64,000 nucleotides of DNA from Prevotella sp. (GTDB lineage Bacteria > Bacteroidota > Bacteroidia > Bacteroidales > Bacteroidaceae): assembly GCA_017538105.1 (NCBI GenBank), contig JAFYJN010000035.1, positions 1 through 64,000 on the forward strand. Reading direction: 5' to 3'. Below the pieces are notes generated by a model that ran no database searches, was not told the DNA's origin, and was given only the letters and a program-made list of their open reading frames with translations. Of the stretch, positions 8,341-15,960 are shown piece by piece. Each line of letters begins with the position of its first letter. Position 1 is the first letter of the stretch. The translations under genes and the position numbers were made by a program.

Positions 8341-10197
8341 ATGTGTGGTATAGTTGGATATATAGGTCATCGTGAAGCCTATCCCATTTTGATAGACGGT
8401 TTGAAACGTTTGGAATATCGCGGTTATGACTCCGCGGGTGTAGCCATATTGAATGGCGACAACGCCCTTCATATATATAAGGAGAAAGGAAAGGTTAGCA
8501 ACCTGGAGCAGTTGGCCGACCGTCAAGACACCACAGGTACCTTGGGCATAGCCCATACCCGCTGGGCTACACATGGAGAGCCATCTGCAGTCAACGCCCA
8601 CCCTCATGTGAGCCAGAGTGGCCGTTTGGCGTTGGTTCACAATGGTATCATCGAGAACTATGGGTACATCAAGGAATACCTCACAAGCAAGGGTTACACC
8701 TTCAAGAGCAGCACTGATACTGAGGTATTGGTTCAGATGATTGAGTTCGTACAACAGCGTTTCCATTTGGATTTAGGTATGGCCGTGTTGTATGCCCTTC
8801 GTCGTGTCGTGGGTGCCTATGCCATAGCCGTTATTGACAAAGAGCATCCTGATGAGATGGTTTGTGCCCGCAAGAGCAGTCCTTTGGTTGTCGGCGTGGG
8901 TGAAGACCATAATGAATATTTTATAGCTTCTGATGCCGTTCCCATCGTAGGCTATACCAAACATATCGTATATCTTAACGACAATGAGGTAGCTGTCATT
9001 CGTAGGGGTGAAGCGATGAGTGTGAAGAACTTGAGCAATTCCCGTGACGAAGTAGAAGCCGAGGTAAAAGATGTAGACATTGACCTTGGTAAGTTGGAGA
9101 AAGGTGGTTTTGAGCACTATATGTTGAAAGAGATATTCGACCAACCCCGATGCATTGCCGACTGTATGCGCGGTCGTTTGCTTGTTGACAAGCGCAGTAT
9201 AGTGCTGAGTGCCATTTCTCTCCACCGCAAGGAGTTGGAAGCCGCACATCGTTTTATCATCGTGGCCTGTGGCACCTCTTGGCATGCTGGATTAATCGGC
9301 AAGCAGATGATAGAACAGTTCTGCAAGATTCCTGTTGATGTGGAATATGCCAGCGAATTTAGGTACCGCGATCCTGTGATAGAGAAAGGCGATGTTGTGA
9401 TTGCCATCTCCCAAAGTGGAGAAACAGCCGACACTCTAGCTGCCTTCTCGTTGGCCAAAGAGCGCGGCGCCCTATGTTTTGGCATTGTCAATTCCGTAGG
9501 TTCAAGTATTGCCCGCGCCTCCGACACTGGCATCTACATCCACGTTGGTCCTGAGATTGGTGTTGCCTCAACAAAGGCTTTTACTGGTCAAGTGACCGTT
9601 TTAACACTTTTTGCCTTAGCCTTAGGATTCGACAAAGGCACCATCACGCGAGTGGACTATGAGCAACATATCGAAGAGTTGTCGCTTATCCCTGAGAAAA
9701 TAGAGCGCATCCTGGAGAAGAACGACGAGATAAAAGACATCGCCCGCATTTTGACCTATGCCCGCAATGCCTTGTATATGGGCCGAGGTTTCAACTATCC
9801 CGTGGCTATGGAAGGTGCCTTGAAACTGAAAGAAATCAGCTATATCCATGCCGAGGGTTATCCTGCCGCCGAAATGAAGCATGGTCCCATCGCTTTGGTA
9901 GACAAAGAGATGCCTGTGATTTTCGTGGCCACACACCATCAATTGTACAAAAAAATCATCAGTAACATCCAGGAAGTTTGTGCCCGCAACGGAAGAATTA
10001 TCGCCATAGTGACCGAAGGCGACGAAGCTGTGAAGCACTTGAGTGAGTTTGTGATAGAGATTCCGGAGACCTTGGGTACTTTGGCCCCGTTACTGTCCGT
10101 CATTCCCTTACAGCTTATGGCCTATCATGTAGCCGTAGCTAAGGGGTTGAACGTAGACCAACCAAGGAATCTGGCGAAGAGTGTGACGGTAGAGTGA
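8341..10197 (+). CDS. glmS: Glutamine--fructose-6-phosphate aminotransferase (isomerizing)
   Basis: A 618-residue cytoplasmic enzyme that makes glucosamine-6-phosphate from fructose-6-phosphate and glutamine, the first step to UDP-GlcNAc for peptidoglycan and lipid A. Cys2 in MCGIVGYIG is the glutaminase nucleophile. RWATHGEPSAVNAHPH and HNGIIENY complete that domain. Two SIS domains follow (ACGTSWHAGLIGK, ISQSGETADT, GRGFNYPVAMEGALKLKE) and the C-terminus DQPRNLAKSVTVE is typical. The length is normal. The gene stands alone between a divergent protease gene and a terminator. Confidence 0.97.
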   Translation: MCGIVGYIGHREAYPILIDGLKRLEYRGYDSAGVAILNGDNALHIYKEKGKVSNLEQLADRQDTTGTLGIAHTRWATHGEPSAVNAHPHVSQSGRLALVHNGIIENYGYIKEYLTSKGYTFKSSTDTEVLVQMIEFVQQRFHLDLGMAVLYALRRVVGAYAIAVIDKEHPDEMVCARKSSPLVVGVGEDHNEYFIASDAVPIVGYTKHIVYLNDNEVAVIRRGEAMSVKNLSNSRDEVEAEVKDVDIDLGKLEKGGFEHYMLKEIFDQPRCIADCMRGRLLVDKRSIVLSAISLHRKELEAAHRFIIVACGTSWHAGLIGKQMIEQFCKIPVDVEYASEFRYRDPVIEKGDVVIAISQSGETADTLAAFSLAKERGALCFGIVNSVGSSIARASDTGIYIHVGPEIGVASTKAFTGQVTVLTLFALALGFDKGTITRVDYEQHIEELSLIPEKIERILEKNDEIKDIARILTYARNALYMGRGFNYPVAMEGALKLKEISYIHAEGYPAAEMKHGPIALVDKEMPVIFVATHHQLYKKIISNIQEVCARNGRIIAIVTEGDEAVKHLSEFVIEIPETLGTLAPLLSVIPLQLMAYHVAVAKGLNVDQPRNLAKSVTVE

Positions 10198-10200
10198 GAG

Positions 10201-10252
10201 AAAGGTAAAAAGGTAAAAAGGTAAATAAGTAAAAAGGTAAAAAGGTAAAAAT
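10201..10252. repeat. Short tandem repeat after glmS
   Basis: About six imperfect copies of the 8-bp unit AAAGGTAA lie directly after the glmS stop codon. Similar A-rich short-period tracts occur at 31797-31858 and 39829-39868. No function is apparent. Confidence 0.6.
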
Positions 10253-10273
10253 AGTCAGAAAATATTATTTTTA

Positions 10274-10297
10274 AAGAGCCAAGTTTGCTTGGCTCTT
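10274..10297. terminator. Terminator between glmS and queE
   Basis: A 10-bp perfect stem AAGAGCCAAG / CTTGGCTCTT with loop TTTG, followed by AATTAATTGTT on the plus strand and preceded by TTATTTTTA. It lies between convergent glmS and queE and could serve both. Confidence 0.8.
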
Positions 10298-10306
10298 AAT
10301 TAATTG

Positions 10307-10891
10307 TTATTGTATTCCGATGAGTTTATGGGTTTGGAGAGATAGGCGCCATTCTGGGTTTTGTTTGACGAAATCAACACATTGGGCGATGATTTCTGCA
10401 TTTTGTTGCTTGTTTCCCGTATCACAGGGTTGGAGGAAGAGGTTGTCGGTATCGATGGAGCCGAGCATTTCATAAGGAGAGTGTTTGCCATCGAAAATGA
10501 CCTTTACCTCATCGGCGTAGGGTAATACCACCCTACCCTTTTCACCCACAAACAACTGTTTAGGAGACAGTGTTATCCAATCTATATTTTGTGGCAGGGG
10601 CATGGTGCCATTTGTCTCCACCGCTACGAATAGGTTTTCTTGATGCAGTTTATCCACCAAACTTTCCGTTAGTTGCAGAGCCGGTTCACCGCCTGTAATG
10701 ACCACCATTTGCGCAGGATAGCACGCAACCCTATCCACGATTTCCTCTTCTGAAAGATCTTCGTATGTATCATGCTCAGTATCGCAGAACGCACACATTA
10801 AATTGCACCCTGAAAACCTTACGAAGACCGCCGGAGTGCCAGTATGAAATCCCTCACCTTGCAGGGAATAAAAAATCTCGTTCACCCTCAT
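10307..10891 (-). CDS. queE: 7-carboxy-7-deazaguanine synthase
   Basis: A 194-residue radical SAM enzyme of the queuosine/7-deazaguanine pathway. It rearranges 6-carboxytetrahydropterin to 7-carboxy-7-deazaguanine. The N-terminus NEIFYSLQGEGFHTG is typical. The cluster cysteines are Cys29, Cys33 and Cys36 in GCNLMCAFCDTEH, and TGGEPALQ is the SAM-binding GGE motif. Its start overlaps the queD stop by 4 bp (ATGA), so substrate-producing and substrate-using enzymes are translationally coupled. No preQ1 riboswitch was found upstream. Confidence 0.93.
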   Translation of the reverse strand: MRVNEIFYSLQGEGFHTGTPAVFVRFSGCNLMCAFCDTEHDTYEDLSEEEIVDRVACYPAQMVVITGGEPALQLTESLVDKLHQENLFVAVETNGTMPLPQNIDWITLSPKQLFVGEKGRVVLPYADEVKVIFDGKHSPYEMLGSIDTDNLFLQPCDTGNKQQNAEIIAQCVDFVKQNPEWRLSLQTHKLIGIQ

Positions 10892-11229
10892 TCTTCGTCA
10901 TCTTTGACGTAGACAGCCATATTGTTTTCGCTTTCCATGACCTCCACCTTCCAACAATTGGGAACTTGTTCACATATCCATCGTGCTATGTTTTCCGCCG
11001 TCGGGTTATAAGGGATGAGTTCATTGAAGTTTCCGTGGTCAAGATAACCATGTATACGCTCCTTCACCAGTTTAAAGTCAACCACCATGCCATTGTCGTC
11101 AAGTTCTTTAGCCTTACAATATACGGTAACTATCCAATTGTGGCCATGTAGTTTTTCGCATTTGCTGTCATATGATAGTTTTAGTTGATGACAGCCAGCA
11201 ATTTCCATCCTTTTCTTGATATAGTACAT
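10888..11229 (-). CDS. queD: 6-carboxy-5,6,7,8-tetrahydropterin synthase
   Basis: A 113-residue protein of the PTPS-like family. Zinc ligands are His14, His28 and His30 (GCH...KLHGHNW) and the catalytic cysteine is Cys24 (SKCEKLHGH). PTAENIARWICE is the conserved C-terminal helix. It turns 7,8-dihydroneopterin triphosphate into 6-carboxytetrahydropterin for QueE, encoded immediately downstream with a 4-bp overlap. The stop codon of the M15-like lipoprotein gene lies only 6 bp upstream, so queDE appear to be the last genes of a four-gene operon starting at 12596. Confidence 0.93.
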   Translation of the reverse strand: MYYIKKRMEIAGCHQLKLSYDSKCEKLHGHNWIVTVYCKAKELDDNGMVVDFKLVKERIHGYLDHGNFNELIPYNPTAENIARWICEQVPNCWKVEVMESENNMAVYVKDDEE

Positions 11230-11235
11230 AATAAA

Positions 11236-12072
11236 TTACGGTATAAGAAATTCGGGGCGGTATTCAAAATGCATGGTGTCGTAATGATACCACCGTCCTC
11301 CCCAGATAAATCCATGTTTTTCGAATATCTGCACGATTTGCCGTGGTATCTTGTTTTCGTAGCGGATGCGATCCGTCTCCCCTGCCCCTTTATTGGTCCA
11401 CAGCCAATAGTTTGAAAATTTGGTACAGAGGTCTATGGCGATGCCATAACTATGTGCACTCTGACGTTGTGCTCCTCTTACGGTGCGCCAATAGAACGTT
11501 GAAGACTGTTCGAAATACTTCCTCAATTCAGGATATTGAGCCAATTCCGCCGCCACCTCTTCGAGATGTTGTGAAGCACCGTTAACATTGGTGAAGGGCA
11601 GTCGTTGCCCAAACCAGTTAACGCGCACGAGGTGACGCCGTGCCTCTGCCTCGCTTCTTCCATACATTTTCTTAAAAAGTTGTTCGCAGCGTCCTCGTCC
11701 TGCATCTTCGAGGTATTCGGGTTGCCACACATTCGTGTCGTACGTCATGGAAAACATATCCTCGATGTCGCAATCATCAAGTTTTACGACGAACGATTTC
11801 TCCCTATGGTCATCATAAACGATGCGTGTTCCGTCGGGAAAAACAATATTATTGTCACTGTAGGAGAGTTGAAAATCTGGATAAGCCTCAATGATTCGTC
11901 GTGCACCATCAGGAATCTGCGACTTGGAAGAAAGTGGTGTTTGCTGTGCAGACAACGTGTCCCCATCATGCTGAACTGTGGCAACCGAAGTTGCCACAGT
12001 ATTTGTCTTGTCGCCACATCCCCATGTAAATATGGAGAATATGGTAAGCACTACTGAAATTGTCTTGATCAT
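11236..12072 (-). CDS. M15-type (D-Ala-D-Ala carboxypeptidase-like) lipoprotein
   Basis: A 278-residue lipoprotein (lipobox FTWGC, Cys19). The C-terminal half carries an M15C/VanY-like metallopeptidase signature: SAHSYGIAIDLC (His and Asp zinc ligands) and WYHYDTMHFEYRPEF (third His near the end), with a Glu/Trp-rich stretch between. Such enzymes cut D-amino-acid peptide bonds in peptidoglycan. The N-terminal 130 residues are not recognised. It is co-transcribed with the Lys/Ala-rich exported protein (4-bp overlap) and with queDE. Confidence 0.82.
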   Translation of the reverse strand: MIKTISVVLTIFSIFTWGCGDKTNTVATSVATVQHDGDTLSAQQTPLSSKSQIPDGARRIIEAYPDFQLSYSDNNIVFPDGTRIVYDDHREKSFVVKLDDCDIEDMFSMTYDTNVWQPEYLEDAGRGRCEQLFKKMYGRSEAEARRHLVRVNWFGQRLPFTNVNGASQHLEEVAAELAQYPELRKYFEQSSTFYWRTVRGAQRQSAHSYGIAIDLCTKFSNYWLWTNKGAGETDRIRYENKIPRQIVQIFEKHGFIWGGRWYHYDTMHFEYRPEFLIP

Positions 12073-12596
12073 ATAAGTCCAGCTTCACGCATTTGTTCCT
12101 GAGCCTTCTTCTGTTGCTTGGCAGCCTTCTTGGCGGCTTTCTCTGCTTTTTTCTGCTCTTTCTTGGCTTTTTCTTCAGCTTTCTTTTTCTTCTTTTCTTC
12201 TTTTTCGCGTTTCTTTAGTTCTTTCTCGCGTTTTTTCGCTTCTTTTTCCGCTTTCTTCGCCTCTTTTTCTGCTTTCTTAGCCGCTTTTTCTGCTTTCTTA
12301 GCCGCTTTTTCTGCATCTTTCTGTTGTTTCTCTATTGCCTCCTGTTGTTTTTGCTGTTTTTTGGCTTCTTTCGCGGCCTCTTTTGCGGCGGCTTTCTCTG
12401 CAGCCTCTTTTTCCGCAGCTTCTTTTGCAGCCTGTTCTGCAGCTACCCTTTCTGCCTCTGCCTGTTGGGCTGGAGTCACACCTGGAGCCACCTGTTGTGT
12501 TGGATCTACATAAGGAGCTTGGGGTTGGTCAACCACTTGCGCTTTTACTTGGATCATGGCAAAAAGCGCTAATGCCATCATCAATAGTTTTTTCAT
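12069..12596 (-). CDS. Exported Lys/Ala/Glu-rich helical protein
   Basis: A 175-residue protein with a signal peptide (MKKLLMMALALFAMIQVKA-Q), a Pro/Gln-rich linker to about residue 45, then about 120 residues of nearly pure Lys, Ala, Glu and Gln (repeats of KAEKAAKKAEKEAKKAEKE). It should form one long charged helix, as in TolA domain II or histone H1-like tails. There is no C-terminal domain. It may be a periplasmic spacer or bind anionic polymers. Its coupling (4-bp overlap) to the M15 lipoprotein suggests a cell-wall role. The opposite strand also stays open, which is an artefact of the composition. Confidence 0.75.
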   Translation of the reverse strand: MKKLLMMALALFAMIQVKAQVVDQPQAPYVDPTQQVAPGVTPAQQAEAERVAAEQAAKEAAEKEAAEKAAAKEAAKEAKKQQKQQEAIEKQQKDAEKAAKKAEKAAKKAEKEAKKAEKEAKKREKELKKREKEEKKKKKAEEKAKKEQKKAEKAAKKAAKQQKKAQEQMREAGLI

Positions 12597-12624
12597 TGTC
12601 GTCGGTTTTTGTTAATAGCTGTTG

Positions 12625-12656
12625 CAAAGATAGTGTTTTTTTGATAAAAGAACAAA
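12625..12656 (-). promoter_or_regulatory. Promoter of the four-gene operon ending in queDE
   Basis: TTTG (12653-12656), 20 bp, then TATCTTTG (12625-12632) on the minus strand, about 30 bp upstream of the ATG at 12596. Confidence 0.72.
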
Positions 12657-12779
12657 AAAAAATTCGACAAAGGAACGAATGTAACTCTATTGCTGTGTCA
12701 AAGACAAGTTGATGAAGCAAGATGTATACTGATTATCAATCTATTACATTGTATTGGTGTGTCAATGATGTAAAGGGTA

Positions 12780-12810
12780 TTGCAAACTGGTTTTTCTATG
12801 ATTATCTTTG
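12780..12810 (+). promoter_or_regulatory. Orphan promoter for a candidate small RNA
   Basis: TTG (12780-12782), 20 bp, then TATCTTTG (12803-12810) on the plus strand. No reading frame follows. The predicted transcription start, about 12817, coincides with the first base of a rod-like fold. Confidence 0.6.
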
Positions 12811-12816
12811 CATCGA

Positions 12817-12967
12817 ACCAATACTAATTCTGCATTAAATGCTTCCGCTTCATGAGGTGATTGTCCTAAGCCTTACGTAGTGGGAGCATTTGGTATATGG
12901 GTAATAAGTTAAAAATATAGATATATTATAAGGTGGGCATGCCCACCTTATAATATAATAACTTATT
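12817..12967 (+). ncRNA. Candidate structured small RNA
   Basis: The region between two minus-strand genes holds no ORF but folds as a nested rod on the plus strand. ACC 12817-12819 pairs with GGT 12900-12902. ATAC 12821-12824 pairs with GTAT 12893-12896. The 10-bp helix AAATGCTTCC 12837-12846 pairs with GGGAGCATTT 12882-12891 (one G-U). GCTT 12847-12850 and AGG 12855-12857 pair with CCTAAGC 12865-12871. The rod starts at the predicted transcript start and is followed by the palindromic terminator. No known RNA family was recognised; the rod with a one-sided internal loop is loosely 6S-like. Expression is not shown. Confidence 0.5.
12922..12957. repeat. 36-bp perfect palindrome with outer arms (likely terminator)
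   Basis: Each 18-base half is the exact reverse complement of the other with no spacer (centre between 12939 and 12940, core GGTGGGCATGCCCACC). Outer 8-bp arms AATAAGTT (12903-12910) and AACTTATT (12960-12967) surround it. It lies just past the end of pgm (minus strand) and at the end of the candidate RNA (plus strand), so it probably ends transcription from both sides. Confidence 0.85.
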
Positions 12968-12977
12968 AGAATGTATG

Positions 12978-14729
12978 TTAGTCTAATTTGAGGCTTTCTT
13001 TGATGGCAGCCACTTTTTCTTCCGCTGCCTTTACACAGCGCTCATAGCATTCAGCACACTTGAATGACGGGTCTTTGACTTCAATGTAGAATTTGATTTT
13101 CGGTTCGGTTCCCGAGGGTCGAACACTCACCTTCGTATCGTCATCACAGAACCACTGTAGCACGTTGCTCTTGTCTGGCATATTGAGAGCCGTTGTGTTT
13201 CCTTTATCGTCGGTCTTCTGGAGTGTTTGATAATCCTTGCTGAGTGCCACCTTTGAGCCACCAAGTTCTGTTGGCGGTTGGTTACGGAAATTGGTCATCA
13301 TTTGCTTAATCTCATCGGCACCCGTCTTTCCCGGACGTACCACATTAACAGTCACCTCACGAGAGAAACCATATTCGGCATAGATATCCATGAGCACATC
13401 GTAGAGCGTACGTCCATTGTCTTTCGCCCATGCAGCTATTTCACAGATGAGGCAGATGGAAGCTGGTGAATCTTTATCGCGTACTTTGTCAAACGGCAAG
13501 AATCCAAAGCTTTCCTCGCCACCGCCGATATATTTTTTGACGCCTTCGGATACACGTATCTCATTGGCAATCCACTTGAATCCTGTATAGCAGTCGCGCA
13601 GTTCCACCTCGTTTTTCTCCGCTATCTTAGCTATCACCTCTGTCGTCACAATGGTCTTTACGAGGAATTCATTGCCCTTTAGTTGGCCAAGTTTCTTCTT
13701 GTTGGCGATGATGTACCAGCAGAACATCATACACGTCTGGTTACCGTTGAGAATCTCCCACTCTCCTTTGGCGTTACGGCAAACGATAGCCAATCGGTCA
13801 GCGTCAGGGTCGCTGGCAATGACCAAGTCAGCATTGAGTTTCGTTCCGAGCTTCATGCCCAGGGTCATCGCCTCTGGGTTTTCGGGATTCGGCGACACCA
13901 CTGTCGGGAAGTTTCCATCAATAACCATCTGTTCTGGCACAACGTGGATGTTTTGGAATCCCCATGAGCGCAACGCCTCAGGAATGATGACACGTCCTGT
14001 TCCGTGCATCGGCGAATAGACAATGTTGAGGTCTTTCTGACGAAGTATCACGTCTTGGTCAACCATGGCTTCTTTTACCGCCTGCAGATAATCCCAGTCC
14101 ATCTCGCCGCCGATGATTTGGATAAGGTCTTTGTTGCCTTCAAATTTTACATCATGAATCTTCACCTTGTTCACCTCATCGATAATGCCTTTGTCATGCG
14201 GAGCAAGCACCTGGGCACCATCATCCCAATACGCTTTGTATCCGTTGTATTCTTTCGGGTTATGACTTGCCGTAACATTCACGCCAGCTTGACATCCTAA
14301 TTGTCGGATGGCGAAAGAAATCTCCGGTGTTGGTCTAAGGCCTTCAAACAGATATACCTTGATGCCATTTGCCGAGAAGATATCGGCCACCGACTCTGCA
14401 AACATACGTCCGTTGTTTCTGCAGTCATGTCCAACGACTACAGCCAAGTCTTTTTTACCGGGGAATGCTTTCAGGATATAGTTAGCGAAGCCTTGTGTGG
14501 CCATGCCCACGATATATTTATTCATACGGTTTGTTCCCGCACCCATAATACCGCGCAGTCCACCCGTACCAAATTCCAGATCGCGATAGAACGCGTCGAT
14601 AAGCTCCGTCTTATCATCGTTGTCTAGCATCGCCTGAACAGACTTTCTTGTTTCCTCGTCGAAAGCAGGACTAAGCCATTCTTTAGCCCGCGCTTCGCAT
14701 TGCATAATCAGATCTTTGTTATTTTCCAT
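12978..14729 (-). CDS. Phosphoglucomutase / phosphomannomutase (alpha-D-phosphohexomutase)
   Basis: A protein of 583 residues from the ATG at 14729. A farther upstream start is rejected because the -7 box (14768-14775) lies inside that extension. Motifs in order: GTGGLRG near residue 54, the phospho-serine Ser155 in VTASHNPKEYNG, the metal-binding DPDADR, GGGEES (substrate loop) and RPSGTEPKIKFY (phosphate loop). It interconverts hexose 1- and 6-phosphates in the cytoplasm. The length fits the PGM2-like branch common in Bacteroidetes. Whether glucose or mannose is preferred is not certain. It is a single-gene unit, divergent from the DUF4491 gene. Confidence 0.92.
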   Translation of the reverse strand: MENNKDLIMQCEARAKEWLSPAFDEETRKSVQAMLDNDDKTELIDAFYRDLEFGTGGLRGIMGAGTNRMNKYIVGMATQGFANYILKAFPGKKDLAVVVGHDCRNNGRMFAESVADIFSANGIKVYLFEGLRPTPEISFAIRQLGCQAGVNVTASHNPKEYNGYKAYWDDGAQVLAPHDKGIIDEVNKVKIHDVKFEGNKDLIQIIGGEMDWDYLQAVKEAMVDQDVILRQKDLNIVYSPMHGTGRVIIPEALRSWGFQNIHVVPEQMVIDGNFPTVVSPNPENPEAMTLGMKLGTKLNADLVIASDPDADRLAIVCRNAKGEWEILNGNQTCMMFCWYIIANKKKLGQLKGNEFLVKTIVTTEVIAKIAEKNEVELRDCYTGFKWIANEIRVSEGVKKYIGGGEESFGFLPFDKVRDKDSPASICLICEIAAWAKDNGRTLYDVLMDIYAEYGFSREVTVNVVRPGKTGADEIKQMMTNFRNQPPTELGGSKVALSKDYQTLQKTDDKGNTTALNMPDKSNVLQWFCDDDTKVSVRPSGTEPKIKFYIEVKDPSFKCAECYERCVKAAEEKVAAIKESLKLD

Positions 14730-14767
14730 AATACATTTGTGTTTTTGATGATTTACATTATTTGCCA

Positions 14768-14775
14768 CAAAGTTA
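14768..14775 (-). promoter_or_regulatory. -7 box of the phosphohexomutase gene
   Basis: TAACTTTG on the minus strand, about 40 bp upstream of the ATG at 14729. The -33 element is poor. Confidence 0.5.
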
Positions 14776-14823
14776 ACGAATAAAAATGGAAAAAAGTCCA
14801 TCAACAGGAAATTATTTTTCATT

Positions 14824-14855
14824 TTTGTTTCTTTCATGGAAAAGAGTTATCTTTG
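14824..14855 (+). promoter_or_regulatory. Promoter of the DUF4491 gene and rlmH
   Basis: TTTG (14824-14827), 20 bp, then TATCTTTG (14848-14855). It excludes the ATG at 14836 and supports the one at 14878. Confidence 0.75.
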
Positions 14856-14877
14856 TCAGTCAAATTCTAAAATCATC

Positions 14878-15201
14878 ATGCATTTATATTTCACCGGCAT
14901 TATCATTGCCATCAGCACCTTTTTGGTTATTGGTCTGTGTCACCCATTGGTTATCAAGATTGAATATTACACAGGTACGAAGTATTGGTGGACCTTTCTT
15001 GTTGTGGGTTTATTGAGCATTTTTGCCGCCCTTCTTATTGAAGATGTGATAATCTCATCGATATTAGGTGTGGTAGGAGCCTCTCTATTATGGGGTATCG
15101 GTGAATTGTTCTCACAAAAAAAGCGTGTGGAGAAGGGATGGTTTCCGATGAATCCCAAGCGCAAGAAAGAGTATGAGATGGGTAAGAGTTTAAATAGGTA
15201 A
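14878..15201 (+). CDS. DUF4491 small membrane protein
   Basis: A protein of 107 residues from the ATG at 14878. Three hydrophobic segments (YFTGIIIAISTFLVIGL, WWTFLVVGLLSIFAALLI, VIISSILGVVGASLLWGI) are followed by a basic tail ending KRVEKGWFPMNPKRK. The FHP/CHP-like motif after helix 1 and the KGWFP-NPKR tail are characteristic of DUF4491, an uncharacterised inner-membrane family. rlmH begins 5 bp after its stop, so the two form an operon, which may only reflect a shared promoter. Confidence 0.8.
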   Translation: MHLYFTGIIIAISTFLVIGLCHPLVIKIEYYTGTKYWWTFLVVGLLSIFAALLIEDVIISSILGVVGASLLWGIGELFSQKKRVEKGWFPMNPKRKKEYEMGKSLNR

Positions 15202-15206
15202 AAAAC

Positions 15207-15677
15207 ATGAAAACATTATTGATATTGGTAGGCAAGACAACAGACAAGCATTTGTCGGTGTTGGTTGACGAATATGTAAGTAGAATAGGTCATTATATGC
15301 CTTTTGATTGTATTGTCATTCCAGAATTGAAGAATACAAAGAGTCTAAGTGAGGAACAACAAAAAGAAAGAGAAGGCGACCTTATCATCAAGCATCTTCA
15401 AACGGGCGATACCGTGGTTTTGCTTGACGAGCGAGGAACAGAATTCCGAAGTGTAGACTTTGCCAAGTGGTTAGAACGCCAGAAATCAACAAGCAAACGT
15501 TTGGTTTTTGTCATTGGCGGTCCTTACGGTTTTTCACCCACCATCTATTCCCGAGTCCCGATAAGGATTTCCCTATCAAAAATGACTTATTCCCATCAAA
15601 TGGTTCGTTTGGTGTTTGCAGAGCAGTTGTATCGTGCCTGTACTATTATTAAAGGCGAGCCTTATCATCACGAGTAG
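15207..15677 (+). CDS. rlmH: 23S rRNA (pseudouridine1915-N3)-methyltransferase
   Basis: A 156-residue SPOUT methyltransferase of standard length. It methylates pseudouridine 1915 in helix 69 of 23S rRNA. The knotted C-terminal half carries LLDERGTEFRSVDFA, FVIGGPYGFS (SAM site) and SLSKMTYSHQMVRLVFAEQLYRA with the final EPYHHE, all typical. It is second in an operon with the DUF4491 gene and is followed by a hairpin at 15699-15728. Confidence 0.95.
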   Translation: MKTLLILVGKTTDKHLSVLVDEYVSRIGHYMPFDCIVIPELKNTKSLSEEQQKEREGDLIIKHLQTGDTVVLLDERGTEFRSVDFAKWLERQKSTSKRLVFVIGGPYGFSPTIYSRVPIRISLSKMTYSHQMVRLVFAEQLYRACTIIKGEPYHHE

Positions 15678-15698
15678 AGAAGGACCTTGCAAAAACAT

Positions 15699-15728
15699 CG
15701 CGTTCAAGGCTTCACAGTCTTGAACGCG
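15699..15728 (+). terminator. Terminator after rlmH
   Basis: A 10-bp stem CGCGTTCAAG / CTTGAACGCG with a 10-nt loop, 21 bp after the rlmH stop. No T-run follows immediately. The remainder of 15729-15899 is A/T-rich with nothing recognisable. Confidence 0.6.
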
Positions 15729-15899
15729 CGCAAAAATGATAAATATAGATTAAAATTACTTGTATGCGATTGCTCCCGCAATTGCGTGTGCAAATATAAG
15801 AAAAAAAAGTTACTCCACAATTCTTTTTTCTTTTTTTTTGAATTTCATTGATAAATAATGGGTTATTTTTACGGAAATAACTATTCATCGGTATTATAT

Positions 15900-15930
15900 T
15901 TTGCATATTGACAAAAATTGTTTATCTTCG
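15900..15930 (+). promoter_or_regulatory. Promoter of the TlpA-like gene
   Basis: TTTG (15900-15903), 19 bp, then TATCTTCG (15923-15930), one mismatch in the -7 box. It supports the start at 15961. Confidence 0.65.
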
Positions 15931-15960
15931 CCCAAGAAAAGACAAAAAACTATTAAACAT

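Noticed and set aside
11230-11330. preQ1 riboswitch upstream of queD
   Set aside because: queD follows the M15-like gene by 6 bp, leaving no leader; no pseudoknot motif was seen.
12118-12513. Long plus-strand Phe/Ser/Ala-rich frame
   Set aside because: It is the complement of the Lys/Ala/Glu-rich gene; the low-complexity codons keep the opposite strand open.
14730-14837. Longer N-terminus for the phosphohexomutase
   Set aside because: The -7 box lies inside it and the family begins near MENNKDL.
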